A stretch of 27,360 nucleotides of DNA from positions 1-27,360 of the forward strand of contig NZ_QUFB01000042.1 of assembly GCF_003478335.1 (NCBI RefSeq), in the 5' to 3' direction. The translations under genes were made by a program, and so were the position numbers. The DNA comes from Clostridium sp. AM49-4BH (GTDB lineage Bacteria; Bacillota; Clostridia; Lachnospirales; Lachnospiraceae). The first letter of the stretch is position 1. The number at the start of each line of letters is the position of its first letter. The notes below the pieces were generated by a model. That model was not told the origin of the DNA and made no database searches. It saw nothing but the letters and a program-made list of their open reading frames with translations. Shown piece by piece: positions 1-7,453 of this stretch.

Positions 1-106
1 TTTTACCTGAAAATATGTGAAAACTAAAGAACCGCCGTATACCGAACGGTACGTACGGTGGTGTGGGAGGTCGGTAGATAAGATAATTATCTACCTCCTA
101 CCCGAT
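1..106 (+). mobile_element. 3' end of a group II intron (domains V and VI)
   Basis: Positions 31-39 pair with 54-62 (one G-U), and 40-43 pair with 48-51 around a GAAC loop, leaving a two-base CG bulge at 52-53. This is the shape of group II intron domain V. Domain VI follows: GGTAGATAA (72-80) pairs with TTATCTACC (86-94), extended by GGAGG/CTCC. The intron would end at about 106, on an AT dinucleotide that fits the 3' AY rule. The sequence closely resembles the 3' ends of bacterial introns that carry a reverse transcriptase in domain IV; that part would lie left of the window. The downstream exon starts at about 107, some 40 bp before the YitT gene. The assignment rests on remembered family consensus plus the visible pairing. 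Confidence 0.8.
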
Positions 107-144
107 TGAATTGGATTGGATGATCGAGGGGATGAGACGCAAGT

Positions 145-1071
145 ATGTTTGGAAAACGATTTTGGTGGAGGGAATTACCGGCATTTGTCATTGGAACAGG
201 TATGATGGCATTGGCGGTCAATATGGTATACAGTCCAATGGGGATGGTGCCGGGGGGCTTTTCAGGGCTTGCTATCCTGCTGTCGCATATGCTGTATGAA
301 TATGCCGGAATTCCGATGGCTGTTTGGAGCATAAATCTGTTGTTAAATGTTCCGGTTTTTGTATGGGGAATTTTTGAAAAAGGGCATCGATTTATCATGA
401 AATCATTCATTGCCAACCTCATATTTTCGGCAATGTTGTATGCGATACCGGAGCAGCCGGTGGCAGAGGGAGATTTTGTGATGGCTGCTATTGTTGGTGG
501 TGTACTGACCGGCGCCGGTATTGGTCTGGTATTTGCAACAGGATATTCTACCGGTGGAACAGATCTGCTGGGGAGCCTGATCTGCACGTATTATCCGCAT
601 ATCTCTGTGGCAAACGCGTTGTTTGTCATTGATTCAGTGATCATTGTTGCCGGAGCATTTTATTTTGGTGTCGATAAGGCGATTTATGCAACAGCTGCCG
701 TTTTTGTTTCTTCGAAGGTAATGGACGCGATCCTGTCCGGCATGACGCAAAGCAAACAGATCTTAGTTATTTCAAAGAAATGGCAGGATATAGCGGAGGA
801 GATCATGACATCGTTAAATCGCGGAGTGACACAGATCAAAGCAAAGGGAGTGTATAGCGGACAGGAGCGCCCTGTGTTGCTGTGTGTCATAGGCAAAAGA
901 CAGACGGGACAGCTTCTGCAGGCGGTGCGAAAACATGACACGTCAGCATTTGTCATAATCACGGAAGCGAGAGAAGTTTTGGGTGAAGGATTTGATTCGA
1001 CAGCTCTCGGCATGTCAGCAGATGGCAAAAAACTGTTCAAATTGCACAGAAAAACAACAAAAAAGCCGTAG
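145..1071 (+). CDS. YitT-family membrane protein (DUF161 plus DUF2179)
   Basis: This is a 308-residue protein. Roughly five hydrophobic segments fill residues 8-190. The first two carry the YitT-type glycine-rich stretch, with SPMGMVPGGFSGLAILL at about residues 30-46. From about residue 215 a soluble domain follows that ends in the DUF2179 pattern (GVTQIKAKGVYSG, later VLLCVIGKRQ and AFVIITEAREVLGEGF). The family is widespread in Firmicutes; its members are inner-membrane proteins of unproven transport or sensing role. The ATG at 145 has a purine-rich GAGGGG at 126-131, rather far upstream; the ATG at 132 is in another frame. The gene starts about 40 bp after the group II intron end, so its native promoter may have been displaced. 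Family assignment is firm; function is unknown. Confidence 0.88.
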   Translation: MFGKRFWWRELPAFVIGTGMMALAVNMVYSPMGMVPGGFSGLAILLSHMLYEYAGIPMAVWSINLLLNVPVFVWGIFEKGHRFIMKSFIANLIFSAMLYAIPEQPVAEGDFVMAAIVGGVLTGAGIGLVFATGYSTGGTDLLGSLICTYYPHISVANALFVIDSVIIVAGAFYFGVDKAIYATAAVFVSSKVMDAILSGMTQSKQILVISKKWQDIAEEIMTSLNRGVTQIKAKGVYSGQERPVLLCVIGKRQTGQLLQAVRKHDTSAFVIITEAREVLGEGFDSTALGMSADGKKLFKLHRKTTKKP

Positions 1072-1253
1072 ATTTTTTAGCAAAAGCAATGAAAAAATCT
1101 CATTCTATACACTTTGCACAAAAAGCGAAAACTTTCTTTGGCAATTCGTGCCATGGTCAAAAAATTCTGTTTGGTGTATTATATTTTACAGGTTATGTGA
1201 GAGGAGTTATTCCCTTACAAGATAAATTAATTGACAAACAGGAGGACATATTA
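1072..1253 (+). promoter_or_regulatory. Upstream region of the msmK-like gene
   Basis: This 182-bp gap precedes a gene with highly biased codon use. It contains a short inverted repeat, TGGCA (1139-1143) and TGCCA (1149-1153). It ends in a strong ribosome site, AGGAGG, at 1240-1245. That site fixes the start at 1254 rather than at the in-frame ATG at 1089. I found no -35/-10 pair with good spacing, so the promoter is not placed. Confidence 0.35.
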
Positions 1254-2366
1254 ATGGCAAGTTTATCTTTGAAAAACATCTGCAAAACATATCCAAACGG
1301 ATTCGTTGCAGTAAAGAATTTTAATCTGGACATCGCAGATAAGGAGTTCATCATCTTCGTAGGGCCTTCAGGTTGTGGTAAATCTACTACACTTCGTATG
1401 ATCGCTGGTTTGGAAGAGATCACAGAGGGTGAGCTTTGGATCGGCAACAACTTAGTAAATGATGTAGAGCCTAAGGATCGTGATATCGCAATGGTATTCC
1501 AGAACTACGCTCTGTATCCACATATGTCAGTATATGACAACATGGCATTCGGTCTGAAGTTAAGAAAGACTCCTAAGGAGAAGATCGATAAGTTAGTACA
1601 TGATGCAGCAAGAATCCTTGACATCGAGCATTTGTTAGACCGTAAGCCAAAGGCTTTATCCGGTGGTCAGAGACAGCGTGTTGCCATGGGTCGTGCAATC
1701 GTTCGTAACCCTAAGGTATTCTTGATGGATGAGCCACTCTCCAACTTGGATGCAAAACTTCGTGTACAGATGCGTATCGAGATTTCTAAGATCCATCAGA
1801 GATTGGAAGCTACGATCATCTACGTAACACATGACCAGACAGAGGCTCTTACATTGGGTACTCGTATCGTTGTTATGAAAGATGGTGTAATGCAGCAGGT
1901 TGCTACTCCAATCGATCTTTATACAAAACCATGTAACTTGTTCGTAGCTGGTTTCATTGGTTCACCACAGATGAACTTCATCGACGCTGTAGCAATTCAG
2001 GAAGGCGAAGATGTTAAGCTTGCATTTGGTTCTTATGCAATTAAGCTTCCTGAGCAGAAAGCTGCCAGACTTGTTGAAGGTGGATACATTGGTAAAGAAG
2101 TCGTACTTGGTATTCGTCCAGAGGATATCAAAGATGAGGAGATCTTTGTTAACGGTGGAGCTGACAATGTACTTGATGCAACTGTTAAGGTATACGAGAT
2201 GCTTGGTGCAGAAGTATTCTTATACTTCACTGTCGAGGGATTCGATATCACAGTTCGTGTAAATCCTCGTACAACAGCTCGTCCTGGCGATACGATCAAG
2301 ATTGCATTGGATCCTGCTAAGATTCATGTATTCGACAAAGAGACAGAGAGAACCATTACAAACTAG
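1254..2366 (+). CDS. msmK: MsmK/UgpC-type ABC transporter ATP-binding protein (carbohydrate uptake)
   Basis: This 370-residue ATPase powers CUT1-type sugar uptake ABC transporters. Motifs in order are Walker A GPSGCGKST (residues 37-45), Q-loop QNYALYPHMSVYDN, signature LSGGQRQRVAMGRAIV, Walker B VFLMDEPLSNLD, and H-loop VTHDQTEA. A C-terminal regulatory OB/TOBE half follows from about residue 235 (GIRPEDI, later ARPGDTIKIALDPAKIHVFD), as in MalK, MsmX and UgpC. No permease or binding protein is adjacent. In Firmicutes such solitary ATPases (MsmX, MsmK) serve several sugar transporters, and that is the inferred role here. Codon choice (GGT, CGT, CTT, TCT) is more strongly biased than in its neighbours, which suggests high expression. 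The AGGAGG at 1240-1245 selects this ATG. UgpC is an equally common label for the family. Confidence 0.93.
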   Translation: MASLSLKNICKTYPNGFVAVKNFNLDIADKEFIIFVGPSGCGKSTTLRMIAGLEEITEGELWIGNNLVNDVEPKDRDIAMVFQNYALYPHMSVYDNMAFGLKLRKTPKEKIDKLVHDAARILDIEHLLDRKPKALSGGQRQRVAMGRAIVRNPKVFLMDEPLSNLDAKLRVQMRIEISKIHQRLEATIIYVTHDQTEALTLGTRIVVMKDGVMQQVATPIDLYTKPCNLFVAGFIGSPQMNFIDAVAIQEGEDVKLAFGSYAIKLPEQKAARLVEGGYIGKEVVLGIRPEDIKDEEIFVNGGADNVLDATVKVYEMLGAEVFLYFTVEGFDITVRVNPRTTARPGDTIKIALDPAKIHVFDKETERTITN

Positions 2367-2415
2367 TCCTTTATGTTAGAAGATTTGTTAAAATTCTCAT
2401 AATAAACTATCTAAG

Positions 2416-2447
2416 ACAGGCATTGTATCTACAATGCCTGTTTTATT
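2416..2447 (+). terminator. Rho-independent terminator after the msmK-like gene
   Basis: A perfect 11-bp stem, ACAGGCATTGT (2416-2426) with ACAATGCCTGT (2431-2441), has a four-base loop and is followed by TTTTATTT. It ends the transcript 50-80 bp after the stop codon and separates it from the next gene. Confidence 0.92.
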
Positions 2448-2474
2448 TACTTTTTACAAATTTCATGCTATAAT
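2446..2474 (+). promoter_or_regulatory. Candidate sigma-A promoter for the PucR-type regulator
   Basis: TTTACT (2446-2451) and a perfect TATAAT (2469-2474) are separated by 17 bp. The pair lies directly after the preceding terminator and about 100 bp before the regulator gene. Confidence 0.7.
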
Positions 2475-2481
2475 TTGGTAT

Positions 2482-2575
2482 ATGTTATTGGGGATATTAG
2501 AAAGGGAAACTTTCTAAAGAACGGGTAAGTTGTTGCGGACAGATAGCACTTACTCGAGAAGCAGCGGAGGTAAAT
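2482..2575 (+). promoter_or_regulatory. Structured 5' leader of the PucR-type regulator
   Basis: A perfect 8-bp inverted repeat, TTAGAAAG (2497-2504) with CTTTCTAA (2510-2517), is followed by GTAAGT (2525-2530) pairing with ACTTAC (2548-2553). The ribosome site GGAGG sits at 2566-2570. It matches no riboswitch class that I recognise. Confidence 0.4.
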
Positions 2576-3664
2576 ATGATTGCAAATCAGGTGTTGCAGA
2601 CAAATATCGAAGGAATGAAGAATATTACGCGCGTAGATATTTGTGTAATGGATACGGAGGGGAAAGCGCTTGCCACTACGATAGATAATGTAGAGGAATA
2701 TGAAGAGGCTGTAATGGCGTTCGTTAATTCGCCTGCAGATAGTCAGGTACTTCAGGGATATCAATTTTTCAAGGTCTTTGATGATCACCAATTAGAATAT
2801 GTAGTGTTAGCCAAGGGCGACAGCGACGATGTATATATGGTTGGTAAATTGGCGGCTTTTGAAATTCAAAATTTGCTGGTTGCCTACAAAGAGCGCTACG
2901 ATAAAGATAATTTTATCAAGAACTTATTGTTGGATAATCTGTTGTTGGTTGATATTTACAATCGTGCGAAGAAGTTACATATCGAAGCATCTGTGCGCCG
3001 CGTTGTATTTTTGATCGAGACAAAGAATGAGAAGGACACCAACGCATTGGAGACGGTCAAAGGGTTATTTTCCAGCAAATCCAAGGACTTCATCACGCAG
3101 GTTGATGAAAAGAACATCATTGTTGTGAAGGAAGTGAAACCGAACGAAGATTATGATGATATGGAGAAAACTGCAAAAGTCATCTTAGATATGTTGAACA
3201 CGGAAGCCATGACAATGGTGCACGTATCCTATGGTACGATGGTAAATGAGATCAAGGATGTGTCGCGTTCTTATAAAGAAGCTAAAATGGCGTTAGACGT
3301 TGGAAAGATTTTTTACAGCGACCGCAATGTTATTGCGTATAGCAGCTTAGGTATTGGCCGTTTGATCTATCAGCTTCCAATGCCGCTTTGCAAAATGTTT
3401 ATCAAAGAAATATTTGGTGACAAATCGCCAGACGATTTTGACGAGGAGACCATTGCTACGATCAATAAATTCTTTGAGAACAGCTTGAATGTATCAGAGA
3501 CTTCCAGACAGTTGTATATTCATCGTAATACGTTAGTGTATCGTTTGGATAAGCTGCAGAAGAGCACCGGACTTGATCTGCGTGTATTTGACGATGCGAT
3601 TACTTTCAAGATTGCGCTGATGGTCGTGAAATATATGAAGTATATGGAAAATTTTGAATATTAA
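2576..3664 (+). CDS. PucR/CdaR-family transcriptional regulator
   Basis: This is a 362-residue cytoplasmic regulator. The C-terminus (about residues 300-352) carries the PucR helix-turn-helix: NVSETSRQLYIHRNTLVYRL, then DKLQKSTGLDLRVFDDAITF. The middle (about 150-270) resembles the CdaR-type GGDEF-like domain (MTMVHVSYGTMVNEIKDVSR, then SYKEAKMALDVG). The N-terminus (1-110) looks like a small sensory domain, with no membrane segment. Relatives sense diacids, purines or other small molecules; the ligand here cannot be read from the sequence. It has its own promoter and sits directly after the solitary sugar-ABC ATPase. A control link to sugar uptake is therefore possible, but it is inference. 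GGAGG at 2566-2570 supports the start. Confidence 0.88.
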   Translation: MIANQVLQTNIEGMKNITRVDICVMDTEGKALATTIDNVEEYEEAVMAFVNSPADSQVLQGYQFFKVFDDHQLEYVVLAKGDSDDVYMVGKLAAFEIQNLLVAYKERYDKDNFIKNLLLDNLLLVDIYNRAKKLHIEASVRRVVFLIETKNEKDTNALETVKGLFSSKSKDFITQVDEKNIIVVKEVKPNEDYDDMEKTAKVILDMLNTEAMTMVHVSYGTMVNEIKDVSRSYKEAKMALDVGKIFYSDRNVIAYSSLGIGRLIYQLPMPLCKMFIKEIFGDKSPDDFDEETIATINKFFENSLNVSETSRQLYIHRNTLVYRLDKLQKSTGLDLRVFDDAITFKIALMVVKYMKYMENFEY

Positions 3665-3738
3665 TGTATCAAAGGTCTTACAGGAAGCACTCATGGCAAG
3701 GTTGGGGTATCACGATAAATATCACCTTGTTCTAAAAT

Positions 3739-3841
3739 AAAAAGGGTCAATCATCAAGGTGTACCTACATCCAATTGTTAGACTTCTAGGTCTAACTTTT
3801 GGGGGAGGGTATAATGCTTGGATTTGATTGACTCTTTTTTT
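3739..3841. repeat. 103-bp imperfect palindrome, MITE- or IS-remnant-like, possible bidirectional terminator
   Basis: The outer arms AAAAAGGGTCAATCA (3739-3753) and TGATTGACTCTTTTT (3825-3839) pair with one mismatch. The inner arms GTTAGAC (3777-3783) and GTCTAAC (3790-3796) pair perfectly around a short loop. The sequence between them is also partly complementary (GTGTACC against GGGTATAAT). Both strands end the hairpin with a T-run, so it could stop transcription in either direction. The inner segments (TTAGAC, then TAACTTTTGGGGG) resemble terminal repeats of IS3-family elements placed head to head with no transposase between them; that reading comes from memory. Confidence 0.7.
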
Positions 3842-4095
3842 ACATTTCTTAAAAATCACAAAAAAAGTCACCAAAGTTTTGAACAGAAATTTATGAATGA
3901 TGCACAAAAGGATAAGTAAAGAAATGGCAGTAAATCATTTTTGTTATGTTTTTTCGGTATATTTTAAGTGCGTATGAAAAATTCTTGTCGTAAATTTTGG
4001 AAAAAAATTGTGCATGCCATGTGATATATTTTTACGATATAGAAAAATTATTGCATCCTTACATGAAAACAACGCTGGAAAAAGGAGGTAAAGAG
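3842..4095. other. AT-rich intergenic region before the first LRR gene
   Basis: No gene and no promoter with good spacing were found. The stretch is AT-rich and ends in AAAGGAGG at 4081-4088, the ribosome site for the LRR gene at 4096. Confidence 0.5.
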
Positions 4096-4665
4096 ATGAG
4101 CAAGAAAGAATGTAGAAAACTGGTATGTGTACTTGCATTATCCTTGCTAATGGCGATGCCAGGCAACGGAATTGCACAAATGGCATCAGCCAGCAACAGT
4201 ATTACAACTCTGTCGGTAGAAAAAAATGAACAGGATGTTGCGGTTCTCCAAAAAATTATTGCAACGCAGAGCGGCAAGAATACAACGATCAGTGAGAATC
4301 TGAATGATAGTAAGCAGTATACATGGGAAAATGGAAGACTGGTGGGAATTAACTGGAGCGATGAGGACAACATATATACTGGTGGCAGAGGGATGACTGG
4401 TGCTATATCATTTGCAGGATTATCGGCATTAAAGCAGTTAAATTGTTCCGGTAATAGTATAACGGCGCTGGATGTAAGTGGTAATACAGCATTGGAAACT
4501 TTGGAATGTTTTAATACCAGTATCACCGCTTTGGATCTCAGCAATAATGTATTGCTTAAGGATCTGCAGTGTGGTTATGCCAATCTTAAAGAATTGCATG
4601 TGGAAAATAATCCGGCATTGGAAAATCTGAGCTGCGAAGCACATACATTTATAAATTGGATGTAA
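4096..4665 (+). CDS. 5' part of a frameshifted secreted leucine-rich-repeat protein
   Basis: This frame carries the first 189 residues of a gene that continues, one base out of frame, to 5624. It starts at 4096 behind AAAGGAGG. Residues 1-35 form a signal peptide (basic start, then VCVLALSLLMAMP, small residues near MASAS). Residues about 45-100 match the N-terminal cap of the neighbouring LRR protein (VLQKIIATQ, later ENGRLVGINW). From about residue 110 come 21-residue leucine-rich repeats with a conserved Cys, LxCxxNxIxxLDVSxN, like the cysteine ladder of Listeria InlJ. The frame stops in the fourth repeat. Between Cys TGC (4633-4635) and the next LDV (4656) there are 20 bases where the period needs 21. 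One base is therefore missing, either by mutation or by sequencing error. Confidence 0.8.
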   Translation: MSKKECRKLVCVLALSLLMAMPGNGIAQMASASNSITTLSVEKNEQDVAVLQKIIATQSGKNTTISENLNDSKQYTWENGRLVGINWSDEDNIYTGGRGMTGAISFAGLSALKQLNCSGNSITALDVSGNTALETLECFNTSITALDLSNNVLLKDLQCGYANLKELHVENNPALENLSCEAHTFINWM

Positions 4666-5624
4666 GCAAAAATAAGGCATTGAAAACTTTGCGTTGCAAT
4701 AACACAGGACTTACCAGTTTGGATCTCAGTCAGAATGCAGCGTTGGAAAGTCTGATTTGCTATTATACAAAGATTCAAAGTTTGGATGTCAGCCACAATG
4801 CCGCTTTGGAAATCTTGTCATGTTTGGATAACTCGCTTACCGGTTTGGATGTGAGCAGTAATTTGAAATTAAAGGAATTGTATTGTTCTAAAACTGATAT
4901 CAGTAATTTGGATGTCAGTAAGAATACACTGCTCGAAGTTTTGTATTGTGATGATACGAAAATTAGCAGCCTGGATCTTAGCAAGAACAAAAAGATGCGG
5001 ACATTGCGTTGTGACGACAGTGTGCAGGTAACAGGTTTTCGACCGCAGCCGACACAGACACCAGATGTTGCACCAAGTGCGGCACCGGATAACAAGCCAA
5101 GTCAACGTCCTGCAGGAATAAAACCTTTGGATACAGCTATTTATCTGCACCCTACTGCTACGCCGAAAGCAACTGCCAAACCAACAGCAGCAGGAACCAA
5201 GTTAAAGAACAAAAATGCTTCTTATCAGGTTGTTTCTGCGAATCCAAAACAGCCGACAGTAACCTATGTGCAAAATCTTAAGAAAACAGCCGCAAGCGTG
5301 ACGGTGCCAGCGCAGGTGAAGATTGGCAGTGTGACCTATAAAGTCGTTGCTATCGGGTTCAAAGCATTTGCAAACAATAAAAAGTTGAAAACATTGACTA
5401 TCGGAAAGAATATCACAACCATCGGTAAAAATGCTTTTGCCGGATGCAAGAAGTTGAAGAAGATCACGATCAAGTCAACGAAGTTAAAGAGTGGCACGAT
5501 TGGCAAAAATGCGTTCAAGGGAACGGCAAAGAACTTGGTTGTTAAGGTGCCTAGGAAGCAATATAGGGCATATAAAAAGTTCTTGAAGAAAAAGGGGAAT
5601 AAGAAGGTAAAAATTAAGAAATAA
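4656..5624 (+). CDS. 3' part of the frameshifted LRR protein, with a BspA-like C-terminal domain
   Basis: This is the downstream portion of the same gene. It has no ribosome site of its own and resumes the repeat exactly in phase (LDVSKNKALKTLRC) after the missing base. About six more 21-residue cysteine LRRs follow, then a Pro/Thr/Ala-rich linker (QPTQTPDVAPSAAPDNKPSQ). Next is a lysine-rich domain with the BspA/LRR_5 signature (KVVAIGFKAFANNKKLKTL, then TIGKNITTIGKNAFAGCKKL). The C-terminal tail is very basic and ends in KKVKIKK. No LPXTG motif or membrane anchor is seen, so attachment may be through charge or the basic domain. With one base restored the whole protein would be about 509 residues, secreted and probably cell-wall-associated. 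The specific ligand is unknown. Confidence 0.75.
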   Translation: MDVSKNKALKTLRCNNTGLTSLDLSQNAALESLICYYTKIQSLDVSHNAALEILSCLDNSLTGLDVSSNLKLKELYCSKTDISNLDVSKNTLLEVLYCDDTKISSLDLSKNKKMRTLRCDDSVQVTGFRPQPTQTPDVAPSAAPDNKPSQRPAGIKPLDTAIYLHPTATPKATAKPTAAGTKLKNKNASYQVVSANPKQPTVTYVQNLKKTAASVTVPAQVKIGSVTYKVVAIGFKAFANNKKLKTLTIGKNITTIGKNAFAGCKKLKKITIKSTKLKSGTIGKNAFKGTAKNLVVKVPRKQYRAYKKFLKKKGNKKVKIKK

Positions 5625-5669
5625 AGGGCTAGTAAGGACACTACCCATAAAATGAAGGAGGAAATACAT

Positions 5670-6938
5670 ATGAAAACAAGAAGAAAATATTTAGTGGGGC
5701 TGCTTGCAGCAACGCTGGTGTTGACGGGAATGCCTGTACAGCACACGCAAGCGGCAAAAGCAGCGAAATTGAGTAGCAAAAAAGTCACACTCAAAGTAGG
5801 AAAGAGTAAGACGATCACTCTCAAAAATAACAAAAAGAAAACGACATGGAAAGTCATTTCCGGTAAGAAATGTATCAAGCTGAAAAACAAGAAGAAAAAC
5901 AAGAAGAAAAACAGTGTCAAGATCGTGGCAGTGAAATCAGGTAAGGCAAAGGTACAGGTGAAAGCAGGAAAGAAAAAGTATACCTGCACGGTAACCGTGA
6001 AAAGTGCCAAGAAAACCAACACAACGAAGAAACCAACTGTGACGAAGCCAACAAGTTCGGCTAAAAATAAAAATGATGTGTCAGTCATAAAAAGAATTAT
6101 TCAGGAGCAGAGAAAAAAGGGTGCTACAGTGAGTGAAGATTTGGATGATTGGCAGTATTTGTGGGAAAATGGTAGACTTGTATGGATAAAATGGAATGAA
6201 AAAAATCTGCAAGGAAAATTAAATTTTACGGGACTGACAGCATTAATGGAGATTAATTGCGGTGCTAGCAAATTGAGTAGTCTGGATGTAAGTGGAAATA
6301 AGGCATTGAAATATTTGTTTTGCAGTGGTAACCAGTTGAGTAGTTTGGATGTAAGTCGTAACACGGCATTGACAGATTTGTATTGCGAAGATAACCAGTT
6401 AAGTAGTCTAGATGTAAGCCGTAACACGGCATTAATAGATTTGCATTGCAGTGATAACAAGTTAAGTGGTTTGGATGTGAGCCGAAATATTGTGTTGAAA
6501 TACTTATATAGTGGTAGTAATCAGCTTAGTAGTTTGGATGTGAGCCGAAATACGGCATTAACAGATTTGTATTGCGAAGGAAATCGGCTGAGAAGTTTGG
6601 ATATAAGTCATAACACGGCATTAACAACTCTGGAATGCAGTGATAACCAGTTGAGTGGTTTGAATATAAGTCGTAACACGGTACTGAAAAGTTTACTTTG
6701 CAATGGTAACCAGTTGAGAAGTTTGGACGTAAGCCATAACGCGGTACTGGACTATTTGGATTGCAGTGATAACCAGTTGAGCAGTTTGGATGTAAGCAAT
6801 AATACGGCCCTAACAGAGTTGCAGTGCAATAGTAACCAACTGAGAAGCTTGAATGTAAGTAACAACAAGGTATTAGAGGAGTTATGGTGCGATGACAATG
6901 TCACCATTATTGGCAAAGCGAACACAAAATTACAGTAA
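5670..6938 (+). CDS. Secreted Ig-like plus cysteine leucine-rich-repeat protein
   Basis: This is a 422-residue extracellular protein; AAGGAGG at 5655-5661 selects the ATG at 5670. Residues 1-30 are a signal peptide ending near QAAKA. Residues 32-115 are an extremely lysine-rich Big_2-like immunoglobulin domain (KLSSKKVTLKVGKSKTITLK, later KSGKAKVQVKAGKKKYTCTV). Then come a Thr/Lys linker and an N-terminal LRR cap (SVIKRIIQEQ, WENGRLVWIKW). About ten near-identical 21-residue repeats follow (NQLSSLDVSRNTALTDLYC). One repeat has Ser in place of the ladder Cys (YSGSNQ). The gene starts 45 bp after the preceding LRR gene and shares its cap and repeats but not its BspA-like tail. The protein stops right after the last repeat, with no anchor motif. 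A surface adhesin or host-interaction role is inferred from the fold only. Confidence 0.88.
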   Translation: MKTRRKYLVGLLAATLVLTGMPVQHTQAAKAAKLSSKKVTLKVGKSKTITLKNNKKKTTWKVISGKKCIKLKNKKKNKKKNSVKIVAVKSGKAKVQVKAGKKKYTCTVTVKSAKKTNTTKKPTVTKPTSSAKNKNDVSVIKRIIQEQRKKGATVSEDLDDWQYLWENGRLVWIKWNEKNLQGKLNFTGLTALMEINCGASKLSSLDVSGNKALKYLFCSGNQLSSLDVSRNTALTDLYCEDNQLSSLDVSRNTALIDLHCSDNKLSGLDVSRNIVLKYLYSGSNQLSSLDVSRNTALTDLYCEGNRLRSLDISHNTALTTLECSDNQLSGLNISRNTVLKSLLCNGNQLRSLDVSHNAVLDYLDCSDNQLSSLDVSNNTALTELQCNSNQLRSLNVSNNKVLEELWCDDNVTIIGKANTKLQ

Positions 6939-7026
6939 TGTCTGACACGACCAATTAATTGTTATATTCTGATTACAGATAGGTCTCATTAGCCTTATGG
7001 CTTTGAGCCGGAGATGAATATTAACG
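6939..7026 (+). other. Possible structured 3' UTR or small RNA upstream of a strong terminator
   Basis: Short complementary segments (GGTCTC with GAGCC, AGCC with GGCT across TTAT, at about 6982-7010) precede the terminator at 7027. The region may be the structured 3' UTR of the LRR transcript or a separate small RNA. No known class is recognised. Confidence 0.25.
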
Positions 7027-7055
7027 AGTGGGAAGCTTAGTCTTCCCACTTTTTT
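7027..7055 (+). terminator. Rho-independent terminator after the LRR genes
   Basis: The perfect 9-bp stem AGTGGGAAG (7027-7035) with CTTCCCACT (7042-7050) has a six-base loop and is followed by a run of Ts. It ends the LRR transcription unit. Confidence 0.95.
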
Positions 7056-7121
7056 CGACCTAAAACATAAAGTTACAGTCATACTCGTACACCCATCCAA
7101 TCAATATCAAAAAATAATCCC

Positions 7122-7160
7122 AAATACCATCCATATGACATACTTATGGGGTGGTATTTT
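7122..7160 (+). terminator. Weak terminator-like hairpin
   Basis: AAATACCATCCATA (7122-7135) pairs imperfectly with TATGGGGTGGTATTT (7145-7159), and TTTT follows. No clear gene ends here, so it may be a leftover of a decayed gene. Confidence 0.4.
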
Positions 7161-7284
7161 ATTAGAGTCTGTTTCGCATATACGAAAATGAGAGGATACG
7201 AGAGTTTTTTTAGAAAAAGTGCAATGCCTGCAGCACAAAGCTCGCAGACACAAAAGGGGATAAAAAATTTATCTGAAAAGAAGT

Positions 7285-7452
7285 ATGAGAAAACATATCG
7301 CATTCGTTATGGAAGCGGCTATGACAGTATCTTTATACGCAGTGATACCGTCGACGGGAAGTAGGGCAGAGAAAGTAACGAATATCACCTATATCTTAGG
7401 GAGAATGATCCATCTTTTTTGTAGCGCAATACGACAAAATGTTGTATACTGA
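7285..7452 (+). pseudogene. Probable remnant of a secreted-protein gene (signal peptide only)
   Basis: A 55-codon frame starts MRKHIAFVMEAAMTVSLYAV and goes on with IPSTGSRAEKVTNITYILG. It looks like a signal peptide with a cleavage region near GSRAEK, similar in style to the starts of the two LRR proteins upstream. It soon runs into the large palindrome and stops at 7450-7452. The ribosome site is weak (GAAAAGAAG). I read it as the 5' stump of a lost gene; a real short secreted peptide is less likely. Confidence 0.35.
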
Positions 7453-7453
7453 T

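Noticed and set aside
1089..1253. N-terminal extension of the sugar-ABC ATPase
   Set aside because: AGGAGG at 1240-1245 and family alignment place the start at 1254. The upstream residues match no family.
3997..4095. N-terminal extension of the first LRR protein
   Set aside because: It would put residues before a good signal peptide. AAAGGAGG supports the start at 4096.
5336..6088. Minus-strand open frame of 250 codons opposite the LRR genes
   Set aside because: It is rich in Phe, Leu and Val because the opposite strand is packed with lysine codons. It has no ribosome site and spans two real genes.
7079..7303. Minus-strand frame of 74 codons, hydrophobic
   Set aside because: No ribosome site, and no family pattern that I recognise. 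The hydrophobicity probably reflects AT-rich sequence.
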